30,213 bases of DNA from JACKCP01 sp050253255 (GCA_050253255.1 JBFWJK010000020.1:1-30213); one strand, 5' to 3'; positions 1 through 7,722 are shown, numbered from the stretch's first letter. Notes: generated by a model not told the origin, from the sequence alone. A program made the numbers and translations.

Positions 1-294
1 GCTCTCATAAATACTGAAAAAAGACTCAAGGAAAAAGCCCGAGAAGAGATAAAGAAACTCGACCTGCTTGATTTTGAAATGATTTTTCATAAAAATATAA
101 GGATTGAATTTCTGATTGATGATTATAATGATTTTTTTTATTCAAAAATCAAAAACAAACCCGGAATAAACTGGAATAAAAAGATTGAGATTCAGGTTAA
201 GAAAATAATTTCACGAGCTGCAAAAAAAAATCAACAGCTATCAATAGATAATTATCTCGATGTTTTTTGCTTTAAAAAAATATCATGTGAATAA
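1..294 (+). CDS. 3' end of an unrecognised protein gene (5' truncated by window edge)
   Basis: The reading frame is open from the first base, so the 71-codon ORF that begins at the ATG at 79 is very probably the tail of a longer gene; 97 codons are visible before the TAA at 292-294. The visible part is rich in Lys, Ile, Asp and Phe. It starts with a charged helix-like stretch (EKRLKEKAREEIKKL) and ends in a basic segment followed by CFKKISCE. I see no motif that names a family. A weak A/T-rich inverted repeat (about 312-338) follows the stop but is not a convincing terminator. Function unknown. Confidence 0.55.
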   Translation, partial: ALINTEKRLKEKAREEIKKLDLLDFEMIFHKNIRIEFLIDDYNDFFYSKIKNKPGINWNKKIEIQVKKIISRAAKKNQQLSIDNYLDVFCFKKISCE

Positions 295-500
295 AAAATA
301 CACACATGTGTAAAAAATTCCCGGAAATTTTTCTGATTTAAACCAGCCTCTGGCTTTAATAAATAACTTAACAATAAAAAAAACTTTAGACCATTTAAAT
401 TTTTACGGCTTATAAACCCTGAGTTCCATGAATCACCAGTGTGACTTTTTCCCCGCATCTCAATAGCCTGATATGAATTATTTTTATATCCGAATATTTA

Positions 501-662
501 TAGACATGGCATAAATATTGTATTATAGAAATTAACAATTCAGGGTAAATGCATGGATATGGCGAGAATCTCTGCATTAATAAAGCCCTTATATGTTTTA
601 AAAATTTTTTTCATTGTTCTCCTTCTTAATACCCCCCTGAACATTCAGGGGGATATTTTTTT
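501..662 (+). ncRNA. possible small RNA ending at a strong terminator
   Basis: TAGACA (501-506) followed 16 bases later by TTATAG (523-528) is a fair sigma70-like pair. Transcription from about 535 would end at the GC-rich hairpin and U run at 633-662, giving an RNA of roughly 130 bases with no convincing coding sequence. The gene at 1-294 ends about 340 bases before the terminator, which is far for a 3' UTR. The alternative is simply a long trailer of that gene. This is inference from spacing and signals only. Confidence 0.25.
631..662 (+). terminator. rho-independent terminator
   Basis: An eight-base perfect stem (CCCCCTGA 633-640 with TCAGGGGG 645-652), a four-base loop and a T run at 656-662. 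It isolates the cold-shock gene from anything upstream. Confidence 0.85.
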
Positions 663-842
663 ATAAAAAAAACTTTTATTTTATAAAAAAATAAAGTATG
701 TTGCACAGAAATATGAAAAACAAACAGTAGTTTTTCAAAGACAGGTTTCTTTCCTAAGGACACATCTTTTTAAATCAGATCAGATTTTCTTAAGACTGAA
801 ATCCAGCAACAATTAATAGAAATAATTTAAGGAAAAAGTTTA

Positions 843-1043
843 ATGGCAAACGGAATTGTAAAATGGTTCAATGAAAGTAAAGGCTATGGATTTATCGAAC
901 AGGAACAGGGAGCAGATGTTTTTGTTCATCACACAGGAATTAAAATGGATGGTTTCAAAACTCTAGCAGAAGGTCAGAGAGTAGTTTTTGACGTTGCAGA
1001 GGGTCCAAAAGGGAAAAATGCTGTAAATGTAATTCCACAATAG
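843..1043 (+). CDS. cold-shock domain protein (CspA family)
   Basis: A 66-residue single cold-shock domain, the usual family length. It shows the single-stranded nucleic-acid-binding motifs RNP1 (KGYGFI, residues 14-19) and RNP2 (VFVHH, residues 26-30), after the typical start MANGIVKWFNESKGYGFI. Such proteins bind RNA or ssDNA in the cytoplasm and melt secondary structure. AAGGA (829-833) lies nine bases before the ATG. The gene stands alone between two terminators, so it is monocistronic. The A/T-rich stretch upstream could hold the long leader usual for cold-regulated csp genes, but I see no clear cold box, so cold induction is not shown. Confidence 0.95.
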   Translation: MANGIVKWFNESKGYGFIEQEQGADVFVHHTGIKMDGFKTLAEGQRVVFDVAEGPKGKNAVNVIPQ

Positions 1044-1067
1044 CAAATATTTTTTCAAAGACTTTCA

Positions 1068-1102
1068 AGGCATCCTTAATTTTTTAAGGATGCCTTTTTT
1101 TT
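1068..1102 (+). terminator. rho-independent terminator of the cold-shock gene
   Basis: A twelve-base perfect stem (AGGCATCCTTAA 1068-1079 with TTAAGGATGCCT 1084-1095), a TTTT loop and an eight-base T run, 24 bases after the stop codon. Confidence 0.95.
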
Positions 1103-1348
1103 ATCCTGAAATTCATAAAAATAAAGACAAGTCCGGCCACTACCAGTAAACCATTTTCTGAATAAGTTTTTTTCTGCACCAAACAATAATTTTTATAAAT
1201 AACATATCTGATTTATTAATCAAATTTTACACCTTCCATACAAAATCTTCATCTCAAAATAAAAGCCAGAAGCTTTATTTACAATTTAATAAAAATATTT
1301 CCACACTAAAGTTTGACAACTCTATTAAAAAAAATTTAGTATAACCTT
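1103..1348. other. A/T-rich intergenic region; only a promoter seen
   Basis: Apart from the terminator at its left end and the promoter at its right end (1313-1342), I see no ORF, repeat or structure here. Confidence 0.6.
1313..1342 (+). promoter_or_regulatory. sigma70-like promoter of the NIL-ferredoxin/mnmA/mtaB operon
   Basis: Perfect -35 TTGACA (1313-1318), an 18-base spacer and -10 TAGTAT (1337-1342, two mismatches). The predicted start near 1349 leaves a leader of about 30 bases with GGAGG at 1367-1371. This argues against translation starting at the TTG at 1349. Confidence 0.7.
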
Positions 1349-1378
1349 TTGTATTATTTTGAAAACGGAGGAAAAAAT

Positions 1379-1804
1379 TTGCGTTCCAAGATTCTGATTT
1401 TAAGATTTCCTGAAGATCTTACTCATAAAGCTCTAGTATGCAACCTTGCAAAGGAATACGGACTAACTTTTGCAATTCTTCATGCTGAAATTCTTCCCAG
1501 AAAGGAAGGCCTTCTTGTACTTGATCTTTCCGGCCCTGCTGCAAGTTTCGATGCCGGAGTAAAATACCTGAAAGAAATGGGTGTATCCGTAAAAACAGCT
1601 GCGCAGGAAATTGTAAGAGATGAAAAAGCCTGCATACATTGCGGAGCATGTACAGCAGTATGTCTTACACAGGCTCTTTATATAAAACGTCCTGAAATGA
1701 CTGTGGAATTTGATCAGGAAAAATGCAGTGCATGTGAACTCTGTGTAGTTACCTGCCCTGTTAAGGCAATGATTGCAAGCCCGAAAAACGAAAACTTTTT
1801 TTAA
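1379..1804 (+). CDS. NIL-domain protein with two [4Fe-4S] ferredoxin motifs
   Basis: I choose the TTG at 1379 as start (141 residues): GGAGG at 1367-1371 sits seven bases upstream, whereas the in-frame TTG at 1349 coincides with the predicted transcription start. Residues 1-75 resemble the NIL ligand-binding domain known from MetN transporters. Residues 85-95 (CxxCxxCxxxC) and 116-126 (CxxCxxCxxxCP) are two classic 4Fe-4S cluster motifs. In methanogens and some sulfate reducers, NIL-ferredoxins work with the DUF39 homocysteine synthase, moving sulfide. No DUF39 gene is present here; the next gene, two bases downstream, is a tRNA thiouridylase. I infer an electron- or sulfur-transfer partner for tRNA thiolation, but that role is not proven. 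Confidence 0.85.
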   Translation: MRSKILILRFPEDLTHKALVCNLAKEYGLTFAILHAEILPRKEGLLVLDLSGPAASFDAGVKYLKEMGVSVKTAAQEIVRDEKACIHCGACTAVCLTQALYIKRPEMTVEFDQEKCSACELCVVTCPVKAMIASPKNENFF

Positions 1805-1806
1805 AA

Positions 1807-2862
1807 ATGACTGAAAAAATAGCAGCAGCAGTAAGCGGCGGCATAGATTCTCTTGTCGCTGCTTTTATTTTGAAGAGAAAAAAATTTGATGTCACAGGAT
1901 TTCACTTTTTTACCGGATACGAGTCAAAAAAAAAAGCTGTGATTAAAAATGAAATAACAAAAATGCTTGGTAAAATAGATATACCTGTAGTTTTTATTGA
2001 TATAAGAAATGAATTTGATCTTAAAGTTGTATCATATTTCAAGACGTCATATGAAAAAGGATTTACGCCTAACCCCTGCCTTGTATGCAATCCCATGATA
2101 AAATTCGGACTTTTACTTGACGAAGCAGAAAAAAGGGGCATAAAAAAGATTGCCACCGGGCATTATGTAAAAACAATTGAATATAAAAACAATATTTTTA
2201 TTGCAAAGGCAAACGACTCTTCAAAGGACCAGTCCTATTTTCTTTCAATGGTAGAAAAAAATAATCTGAAAAACGCAGTTTTTCCAATTGGAAAGCTCAA
2301 AAAATATCAGGTAAAAAAAATTGCCTATAATTTCGGACTTGTTCCCACAGAAAAAGACGAAAGTCAGGATATCTGTTTCATAAAAAACAAAAATTACAAA
2401 AAATTTCTGGAGCAGGATAAACGTCTTAACCTGAAGCCTGGAAAAATAACAGACAAAACAGGTAAAGTTATCGGCTCCCACAAAGGAGTGCATAATTTCA
2501 CCATAGGACAGAGAAAGGGAATCAACTGCCCCGGACCTTATCCTTATTATGTTCTCGAAACAAATCCTGAAAAGCAGCTGATTGTTGTGGGAAAAAAAGA
2601 AGATCTTTATTCAGAGTCGCTTATTGCAAAAGACTTTAACTGGTTTGAGTGTCCTGCAGAATTTCCTTTTGAAGCTGAATTTAAAATCAGATATTCCCAT
2701 AAAGGAGAAAAAGGCAGGATATTTAAACTTAAAGACAATTTATTCAGAGTTGAATTCAACTCTCCTGTCAGTTCGGTCACTCCGGGCCAGGGTGTTGCTG
2801 TTTATGATAATGAAAAAATTGTAGGAGCAGGATTCATAGCAAAGAAAAATGAAGAAATTTAA
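1807..2862 (+). CDS. mnmA: tRNA-uridine 2-sulfurtransferase (MnmA family)
   Basis: MnmA activates U34 of Lys, Glu and Gln tRNAs by adenylation and replaces the O2 with sulfur. The 351-residue protein has the ATP pyrophosphatase loop SGGIDS (10-15), TPNPCLVCN with Cys91 and Cys94 (87-95), the ATGHY motif (116-120), the second active Cys190 in QDICFI, and a C-terminal beta-barrel region (FTIGQRKG; SSVTPGQGVAVY). Length and order match the family. Cys91 stands where E. coli MnmA has an Asp, giving CxxC plus a distal Cys; this trio has been proposed to hold a [4Fe-4S] cluster in part of the family. It is two bases after the ferredoxin gene and overlaps the next gene by 14 bases, so translation is probably coupled. 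Confidence 0.88.
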   Translation: MTEKIAAAVSGGIDSLVAAFILKRKKFDVTGFHFFTGYESKKKAVIKNEITKMLGKIDIPVVFIDIRNEFDLKVVSYFKTSYEKGFTPNPCLVCNPMIKFGLLLDEAEKRGIKKIATGHYVKTIEYKNNIFIAKANDSSKDQSYFLSMVEKNNLKNAVFPIGKLKKYQVKKIAYNFGLVPTEKDESQDICFIKNKNYKKFLEQDKRLNLKPGKITDKTGKVIGSHKGVHNFTIGQRKGINCPGPYPYYVLETNPEKQLIVVGKKEDLYSESLIAKDFNWFECPAEFPFEAEFKIRYSHKGEKGRIFKLKDNLFRVEFNSPVSSVTPGQGVAVYDNEKIVGAGFIAKKNEEI

Positions 2863-4144
2863 AGTTATCACATTAGGATGCAAATGCAATCAGTTCGAGT
2901 CTGATTCAATTGCCATGCAGCTGGAAAAAAGAGGATTGGAACAAAGCAATCAGTCTCCGGACATTATAGTTGTAAATACATGCACTGTAACAGCAAAAGC
3001 AGGAATGCAGTCCCGCCAGGAAATAAGAAAAGAGCTCAGGAAAAACCCTGGAGCCAGGATCATTGTTACAGGATGCCATTCGCAGACAGAACCTGAAGAA
3101 ATAAAGAAAATAAGCGAAAATATTATTCTGGTACCACAGGATAAAAAAAATCTCATACCTGAGTTTACTGAAAATGACAGATTTGAAGACACAATAGTCA
3201 GGTCGGTATGTTCAGATACAGATTTCAGATTCATGCCTTCCGCAGATAAAGCTTCAAAAACAAGGGCATACCTCAAAATTCAGGACGGATGCAATGCCTT
3301 CTGTTCATACTGCATAATTCCATATGCAAGAGGAAGAAGCAGAAGCATGGAATTCGGCCAGGTAATTGATGAACTCATTCGGCTCAGTGAAAACGGATAC
3401 CGGGAAGTTGTCCTCACAGGAATACATATAGGATGCTATGGAAAGGATCTGAAGGATAAAACCGACTTTACATCGCTTATAAAACACCTTGAAAAAATCA
3501 GCCAGAAAATTCCAAGGCTCAGAATAAGCTCAATAGAACCAGATGAAATAACAGACGAAATAATAGAAATAGCATCTTCTGATTCCATTTTATGTCCGCA
3601 TTTTCATATTCCGTTTCAAAGTGGAGATGACCTGATTCTTGAAAAAATGAAAAGACCATATTCCAAAAAATTTCTCTATGATCTTACAGCAAAAATCAAA
3701 GACAGAATAAGCGACGCATCTATAGGAGCAGACATTCTGCTGGGCTTTCCAGGAGAAACAGACGAACTTTTTGAGAATACATTCAGTTTGTTAAAAGACC
3801 TTCCGGTCTCATATCTTCATGTATTCCCTTTTTCTCCGAGAAAAAACACTCCTGCTGCAAAATTTAAAGATCAGATTAACGGTAAAGTTACAAAAAAAAG
3901 ATGTGAGCTTACAAGAAACCTGAGTGATTTGAAAAAAGAAGATTTTTACAGATCACAATCGGGAAAAATCAAGAATGCTTTAATTGAAAACCAAAGGGAT
4001 AAAAAATCAGGGCTTTTAAAAGGGTTTACCGAAAACTATGTGGCCGTTTCTCTTCAGGGTGAAAATTCATTAAAAAACAATATAAAAAAAGTAAGACTGA
4101 ATTTTAATCAGGAAACAGGGGATATGGGTGCACAACCTGTTTAA
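2849..4144 (+). CDS. mtaB: tRNA threonylcarbamoyladenosine methylthiotransferase (MtaB-like)
   Basis: A 431-residue radical-SAM methylthiotransferase. The N-terminal UPF0004 domain supplies three cluster cysteines: Cys11 in LGCKCNQFES, Cys45 in NTCTVT and Cys76 in TGCHSQ. The radical-SAM cluster is C148xxxC152xxC155 (DGCNAFCSYC). A TRAM-like segment closes the protein (KGFTENYVAVSL). The LGCK-NQ-ES and NTCTVT signatures fit MtaB, which makes ms2t6A37 in tRNA, better than MiaB or RimO. The ATG lies inside the end of mnmA (14-base overlap). With mnmA this makes a tRNA sulfur-modification operon acting on positions 34 and 37. It ends three bases from the opposing cyclase gene, leaving no room for a terminator between them. 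Confidence 0.88.
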   Translation: MKKFKVITLGCKCNQFESDSIAMQLEKRGLEQSNQSPDIIVVNTCTVTAKAGMQSRQEIRKELRKNPGARIIVTGCHSQTEPEEIKKISENIILVPQDKKNLIPEFTENDRFEDTIVRSVCSDTDFRFMPSADKASKTRAYLKIQDGCNAFCSYCIIPYARGRSRSMEFGQVIDELIRLSENGYREVVLTGIHIGCYGKDLKDKTDFTSLIKHLEKISQKIPRLRISSIEPDEITDEIIEIASSDSILCPHFHIPFQSGDDLILEKMKRPYSKKFLYDLTAKIKDRISDASIGADILLGFPGETDELFENTFSLLKDLPVSYLHVFPFSPRKNTPAAKFKDQINGKVTKKRCELTRNLSDLKKEDFYRSQSGKIKNALIENQRDKKSGLLKGFTENYVAVSLQGENSLKNNIKKVRLNFNQETGDMGAQPV

Positions 4145-4147
4145 ACA

Positions 4148-6034
4148 TCAGAAGACAAAAGATCTTTCAACTATATCTCTTGTTCTTCTTATAATTTTCT
4201 CATAATAACTGCTGTTTCTCTGAAGATAAAATTCAATCTGAAAATTTGAATTTTCTTCTTTTATTCTTTTCAGTTCAGTCTGAAGTCCGTATGGGGAGTC
4301 GATTCTTTTCACAAACAGTTCTCCCCATGTTGTTTTGTATATTACAGCAAAGTTGTTTATGTTTTTTTCATAATGAATTTCTTCAAAACTCACCACAATA
4401 AAAACTTTCTGAATTTTCTCCTTTTTAAGATAAAAAAGCGGGGAATTATCCAGAACGTCACATCTCCCTATATAATCCTTTAATTTAAACGAAAGATTTA
4501 TTATTTCCTGAAGACTTACACTCGTATGATTAGGCTCCATCCTCACTCTGCCAACTCTGAACAGGTCATTCCACACCGCAAAAGCCGCTGCTTTTACAAT
4601 ATCCGGCCCTGAAAACAGAGGTACTGAACGGTCATTCCCGGCAAAGATCTTCCAGTTTCTTTCTTCATAGACATAGGTTATATCAAGAAGATTAAACTGT
4701 TCAGAAGGTTTAGGAACCAGATTCACCTTTCCGTTTTTTTTCTGATAAATTGAAGCAATTTTTCTGCCGAGAACAGTAAGATCTCTTTCATTGATATGAG
4801 GATTTGTTTTTCCTGCAGAAGAAATTGTTTTATAAAACGAAAAAAGCTCCTGAACAAGACGCTTTCCAAGCTTTATCTGTGAAGACATATCCCAGTTTTT
4901 AAAATTTTCCAGATTCTGAAGGACATTTTTTGGAATATTGGAACGTTTTAAAAAAGAATTAACAAGTTTTTTCTTTAACTGATTCTTTTCAAAAACCTTC
5001 ATATTGCATCTTAAAAAAAAGCATTCCTTTAAAAATGACAGCCTTTCAGGTTCTGTCCCAGTATCAAAACTCTGCATCAGCAGATCAATTGTAAAAGTCA
5101 TTGGGTCGACAAAATCATCAGGCTTTGAAAGCATTATCTTTTCCCTGAAAAGGTCTGCAGCAAGTCTTCTGTTCGGATCGTCGATCTGTCTTTTTAAAAG
5201 TGCCATTTTAATTACTGACTTGAGGGGACTTGCCAGGGCTTTCTGAAGCTGCCACAAAGATGCACCTAGATATTCTTCTGGTTTAACAGGGGGAAGATCT
5301 CCAAAATCTGCATACTCATACCCTCCTCCGATCCCTTTTTTTACTGAAGCAAGACAAGAATCGTAATCAAGACTTTCACCTGAATCAATACAAAGCCACC
5401 ATAATGGAGTCTTCCCTGCAATAACAATGGTTGTCCTGTAGAACTCCTCCATCAGAATATTTTTCTGGGCGGAGCCTGAGCTCTCCTTGTCAAGCTTGCC
5501 GAAATATCCGCTTTTTATGTCGTTTATATCTGAAATAAAAAAATAAACCGGAATTTTACAATTCTCATCAAACCAGTCCTTGATAAGATTTATTTTCTGA
5601 GTAAGGAATTGTCTGTTTTTTCTGCCAAGCTTTTCGAAATCGACACAGACCCATATATCGCAGTCGGAATATGCAGTCTGAGCAATGGTTCCTATACTCC
5701 CTATTGTATAAACCCCTTCAATAATATAAGTTTCCCTGCCCTGAACATAAAGCTGTCCGGAGTCTTCAACCTTGAAGGCTGTTTTGAAAACAGCTTCTTT
5801 CTTTCTTATTTCCGGAACAGATTCTATTCCAAAAACCTTAAATTTAGCTTTGAAATCAGGGAGATACCCGGGACATTTCTTATGGTTTATACTAAGAAGC
5901 CACGGCAGGAGATATAAAATCTGGGAGCTTTCCTTAGGAGAAATTTCCTTAAAAAGAGCTTTCCTTTTTTCATTATATAAATTAAAAATATTATTATTTC
6001 TTGTAATCTTTTTTTCCAGATCTATTTTAGCCAT
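4148..6034 (-). CDS. cyaA: class I adenylate cyclase
   Basis: Makes cAMP from ATP. The family is evident from the catalytic block ...GVYTIGSIGTIAQTAYSDCDIWVC (Gly-Ser followed by a DxD, about residues 108-130), from YRTTIVIAGKTPLWWL and from EYLGASLWQLQKALASPLKSVIK, all of which recall E. coli CyaA. I place the start at the ATG at 6034 (628 residues); a TTG at 6043 would add three. Neither has a good Shine-Dalgarno sequence. E. coli CyaA is near 850 residues, so the C-terminal regulatory part is shorter or different here. The gene is divergent from a small cysteine protein with which it shares its start site, and convergent with mtaB. No CRP-type receptor gene is visible in the window. Confidence 0.88.
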   Translation of the reverse strand: MAKIDLEKKITRNNNIFNLYNEKRKALFKEISPKESSQILYLLPWLLSINHKKCPGYLPDFKAKFKVFGIESVPEIRKKEAVFKTAFKVEDSGQLYVQGRETYIIEGVYTIGSIGTIAQTAYSDCDIWVCVDFEKLGRKNRQFLTQKINLIKDWFDENCKIPVYFFISDINDIKSGYFGKLDKESSGSAQKNILMEEFYRTTIVIAGKTPLWWLCIDSGESLDYDSCLASVKKGIGGGYEYADFGDLPPVKPEEYLGASLWQLQKALASPLKSVIKMALLKRQIDDPNRRLAADLFREKIMLSKPDDFVDPMTFTIDLLMQSFDTGTEPERLSFLKECFFLRCNMKVFEKNQLKKKLVNSFLKRSNIPKNVLQNLENFKNWDMSSQIKLGKRLVQELFSFYKTISSAGKTNPHINERDLTVLGRKIASIYQKKNGKVNLVPKPSEQFNLLDITYVYEERNWKIFAGNDRSVPLFSGPDIVKAAAFAVWNDLFRVGRVRMEPNHTSVSLQEIINLSFKLKDYIGRCDVLDNSPLFYLKKEKIQKVFIVVSFEEIHYEKNINNFAVIYKTTWGELFVKRIDSPYGLQTELKRIKEENSNFQIEFYLQRNSSYYEKIIRRTRDIVERSFVF

Positions 6035-6242
6035 GGTAAACAACCGTATAAACTGTCATAAATGTAAATATTATTATGTAACATGGGAAAAAAAACATCC
6101 CCATGGATGCAGAGCCATGGGTTTTAAAAGTAAGATTATGCCTTCTCTGGTGGTATTCCAGAGCTCAGGAACAAGCTGCAAATTTTATTCTCCGAAAAAA
6201 AAAGACAATCCAAAATCAAAAAAGAATATAATTATAGTTTAG
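6033..6242 (+). CDS. small four-cysteine (zinc-ribbon-like) conserved protein
   Basis: A 69-residue ORF whose start ATG (6033) overlaps the cyclase ATG on the other strand within CCATGG. Residues 8-49 carry CxxC (Cys8, Cys11), Cys26 and Cys49 in the pattern CHKCKYYYVTW..HGCRAMGFKSK..PSLVVFQSSG..CKFY, followed by a basic Lys-rich tail. I recall very similar short proteins in sulfate reducers and Geobacter-like genomes, sometimes labelled uracil-DNA glycosylase without good reason. The cysteines suggest a structural metal site; the function is unknown. There is no clear ribosome site, and any promoter would lie inside the cyclase gene. Its stop overlaps the end of thyX by 11 bases. Confidence 0.75.
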   Translation: MVNNRINCHKCKYYYVTWEKKHPHGCRAMGFKSKIMPSLVVFQSSGTSCKFYSPKKKDNPKSKKNIIIV

Positions 6243-7647
6243 AAATCAGATCTTTTACCTCATTCATTTTTTTGCAGGTAAATTTCCCTTCGGGACAGAC
6301 TCCGTCCATGAAACACCCCGGCCCTACTTTTTTGAAAATATCAGGTTCTTTTTCTCTTAGAATTGAAAGCATTTCATAGGCGAATTCTCTAATCTCCCAT
6401 TGTGCTCTCATGCATGTACGCAGACGGAAAAAATGAAAAAGCTCCCTGGCATTCATGGAAGTAACAACATCAAGCCTCATTCCGGCCAAAGCAAAATAAA
6501 CAAGGTCTTCTTTAAATTTAAGTTTTTCTTTAAATTTATTATATAAGTTTATATGTTTTTCATATGAATTCATATAAATTTTATTGAGATTTTCATTATT
6601 TTTTACAGTTTCAGGCACAATAAAATCATTGAACCTTACTCCTGTTGAAAGATCAGGTACGATAATTGACTGAATCCTGTGTCTTACAAGATGGGTCAGC
6701 CCGGCAAGAGTTATCCTGTTTATCCTGAATCCGAAGCTTATATTTTCAAGGGCTCTTGCTCTGCCGTCAGTTACAGTTTCAGAAATAATGTCTCTGTATA
6801 TCTGAGGCTTATTGTTTATAATTTCAAGGGCTTTTTCCGTAGACATGCCTGTCTGACCGATAATCTGGGATAAAACCATCTTATATGATGCATTCTCTGT
6901 AGAAGACAAAAGTTCCACCTTTTCAGCAGGAAGACTCTTGTCATCATCAATAATTTCCTTCAGCAGCCCAACTGTAAATTGCGGGATATTGTCCTTAAAC
7001 CCGGCAATTTTTTCTATCATTGAAAAAGGTTCTTTAAATATTTTTTTTGCCTGGTCAAGAAGCATGTTTCCAAGATGCTTTATCTCAGGATATCTGGAAC
7101 CTCTTCCATAGCATGCTGAATAAACTATCTTCATCAGCTCCCTTGCGTTTACAGTGCAGTAAAAATTGCTCCTGAAACTGTAGGGCAGAATAAATCTTGC
7201 ATCTTCCCTTGGAACTTCGCTGTCGGTAAGTTTTGAGTAAGCAAGAAAAAGTTCTTCCATTCCATCATTGTATTCTTTTTCAAGACTTTTTTTCTCCTGC
7301 CCCGAAATATCATCTTTAAACCTGAGTTCTGGGACTACAAAACCCATTTTTTTGTAATCAACATATCTTCTTGATTTTACAGTAAACGAAGCAAGCCTGA
7401 ATTCAATTATAAACTGCTCTGTAATAACTGAAACATTGTCAAAAATAATATTGAAGTAAATATGCTCGCTTACGGAATGATGGCCCATTTCAAGCACTTT
7501 TTCTATAAGGGAGGTGTCCTCTTTTTCCATGCTCTCATTATATATTTCAAGAGCACTTCCCTTTGTAGTCGAAATTCTTGCAGCTGCAAGACAAAAATTG
7601 GAAGGTTTTTGTGTATGGCCTGCAATAAAAGCTTTTGAATTTATCAT
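6232..7647 (-). CDS. tandem-domain ThyX-family (FAD-dependent thymidylate synthase) protein
   Basis: At 471 residues it is about twice the usual ThyX length (about 220-250) and contains two ThyX-like halves. The canonical ThyX signature is RHRxxSxxxxSxRY. The N-terminal half has EFRLASFTVKSRRY (82-95): the two leading RH residues are replaced by Glu-Phe but the S..SxRY end is kept. The C-terminal half has an intact RHRIQS (322-327), but the SxRY end has become STGVRF. Both halves keep NAREL plus a later R-rich helix (161-180; 399-425, RAQWEIREFAYEML). Cys445, Cys451 and Cys458 close the protein. It probably makes dTMP from dUMP using FAD/NADPH and methylene-tetrahydrofolate, or is a relative of unknown activity. 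It is the last gene of the hisE-hisG run. Confidence 0.82.
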   Translation of the reverse strand: MINSKAFIAGHTQKPSNFCLAAARISTTKGSALEIYNESMEKEDTSLIEKVLEMGHHSVSEHIYFNIIFDNVSVITEQFIIEFRLASFTVKSRRYVDYKKMGFVVPELRFKDDISGQEKKSLEKEYNDGMEELFLAYSKLTDSEVPREDARFILPYSFRSNFYCTVNARELMKIVYSACYGRGSRYPEIKHLGNMLLDQAKKIFKEPFSMIEKIAGFKDNIPQFTVGLLKEIIDDDKSLPAEKVELLSSTENASYKMVLSQIIGQTGMSTEKALEIINNKPQIYRDIISETVTDGRARALENISFGFRINRITLAGLTHLVRHRIQSIIVPDLSTGVRFNDFIVPETVKNNENLNKIYMNSYEKHINLYNKFKEKLKFKEDLVYFALAGMRLDVVTSMNARELFHFFRLRTCMRAQWEIREFAYEMLSILREKEPDIFKKVGPGCFMDGVCPEGKFTCKKMNEVKDLISKL

Positions 7648-7722
7648 GACAAACTCTTTTTTATTTATTTTGTAGCTTCGTATTATTCAAGTCTTATGAT
7701 TACCGTCTCAGACTTCAGAAAT

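Larger units (their letters stand above)
295..842. other. 548-base non-coding stretch before the cold-shock gene
   Basis: Very A/T-rich and without a credible protein gene. It contains a short ACACATGTGT palindrome (302-311), a promoter-like pair near 501-528 and a strong rho-independent terminator (631-662). The last ~180 bases are presumably the promoter and long leader of the cold-shock gene. A 37-codon ORF starting at the ATG at 553 has a hydrophobic middle but reads straight through the terminator stem, so I regard it as accidental. A 68-codon minus-strand ORF (252-458) overlaps the upstream gene and has no support. Confidence 0.6.

Noticed and set aside
252..458. 68-codon minus-strand ORF at the left end
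   Set aside because: Overlaps the tail of the gene at 1-294, has no recognisable domain or ribosome site, and lies in A/T-rich DNA where such ORFs are frequent.
295..480. Short A/T-rich inverted repeat at 312-338 as a terminator of the first gene
   Set aside because: The stem is A/T-only outside two G-C pairs and has a bulge; too weak to claim.
553..666. 37-codon ORF with a hydrophobic middle (starts MDMARISALIK)
   Set aside because: It reads through the terminator stem and loop; no good ribosome site. A chance ORF is more likely.
5772..6242. Long plus-strand ORF extending the small cysteine protein upstream
   Set aside because: The extra N-terminal part is antisense to the well-supported cyclase gene; only the part from the ATG at 6033 looks like a protein family.
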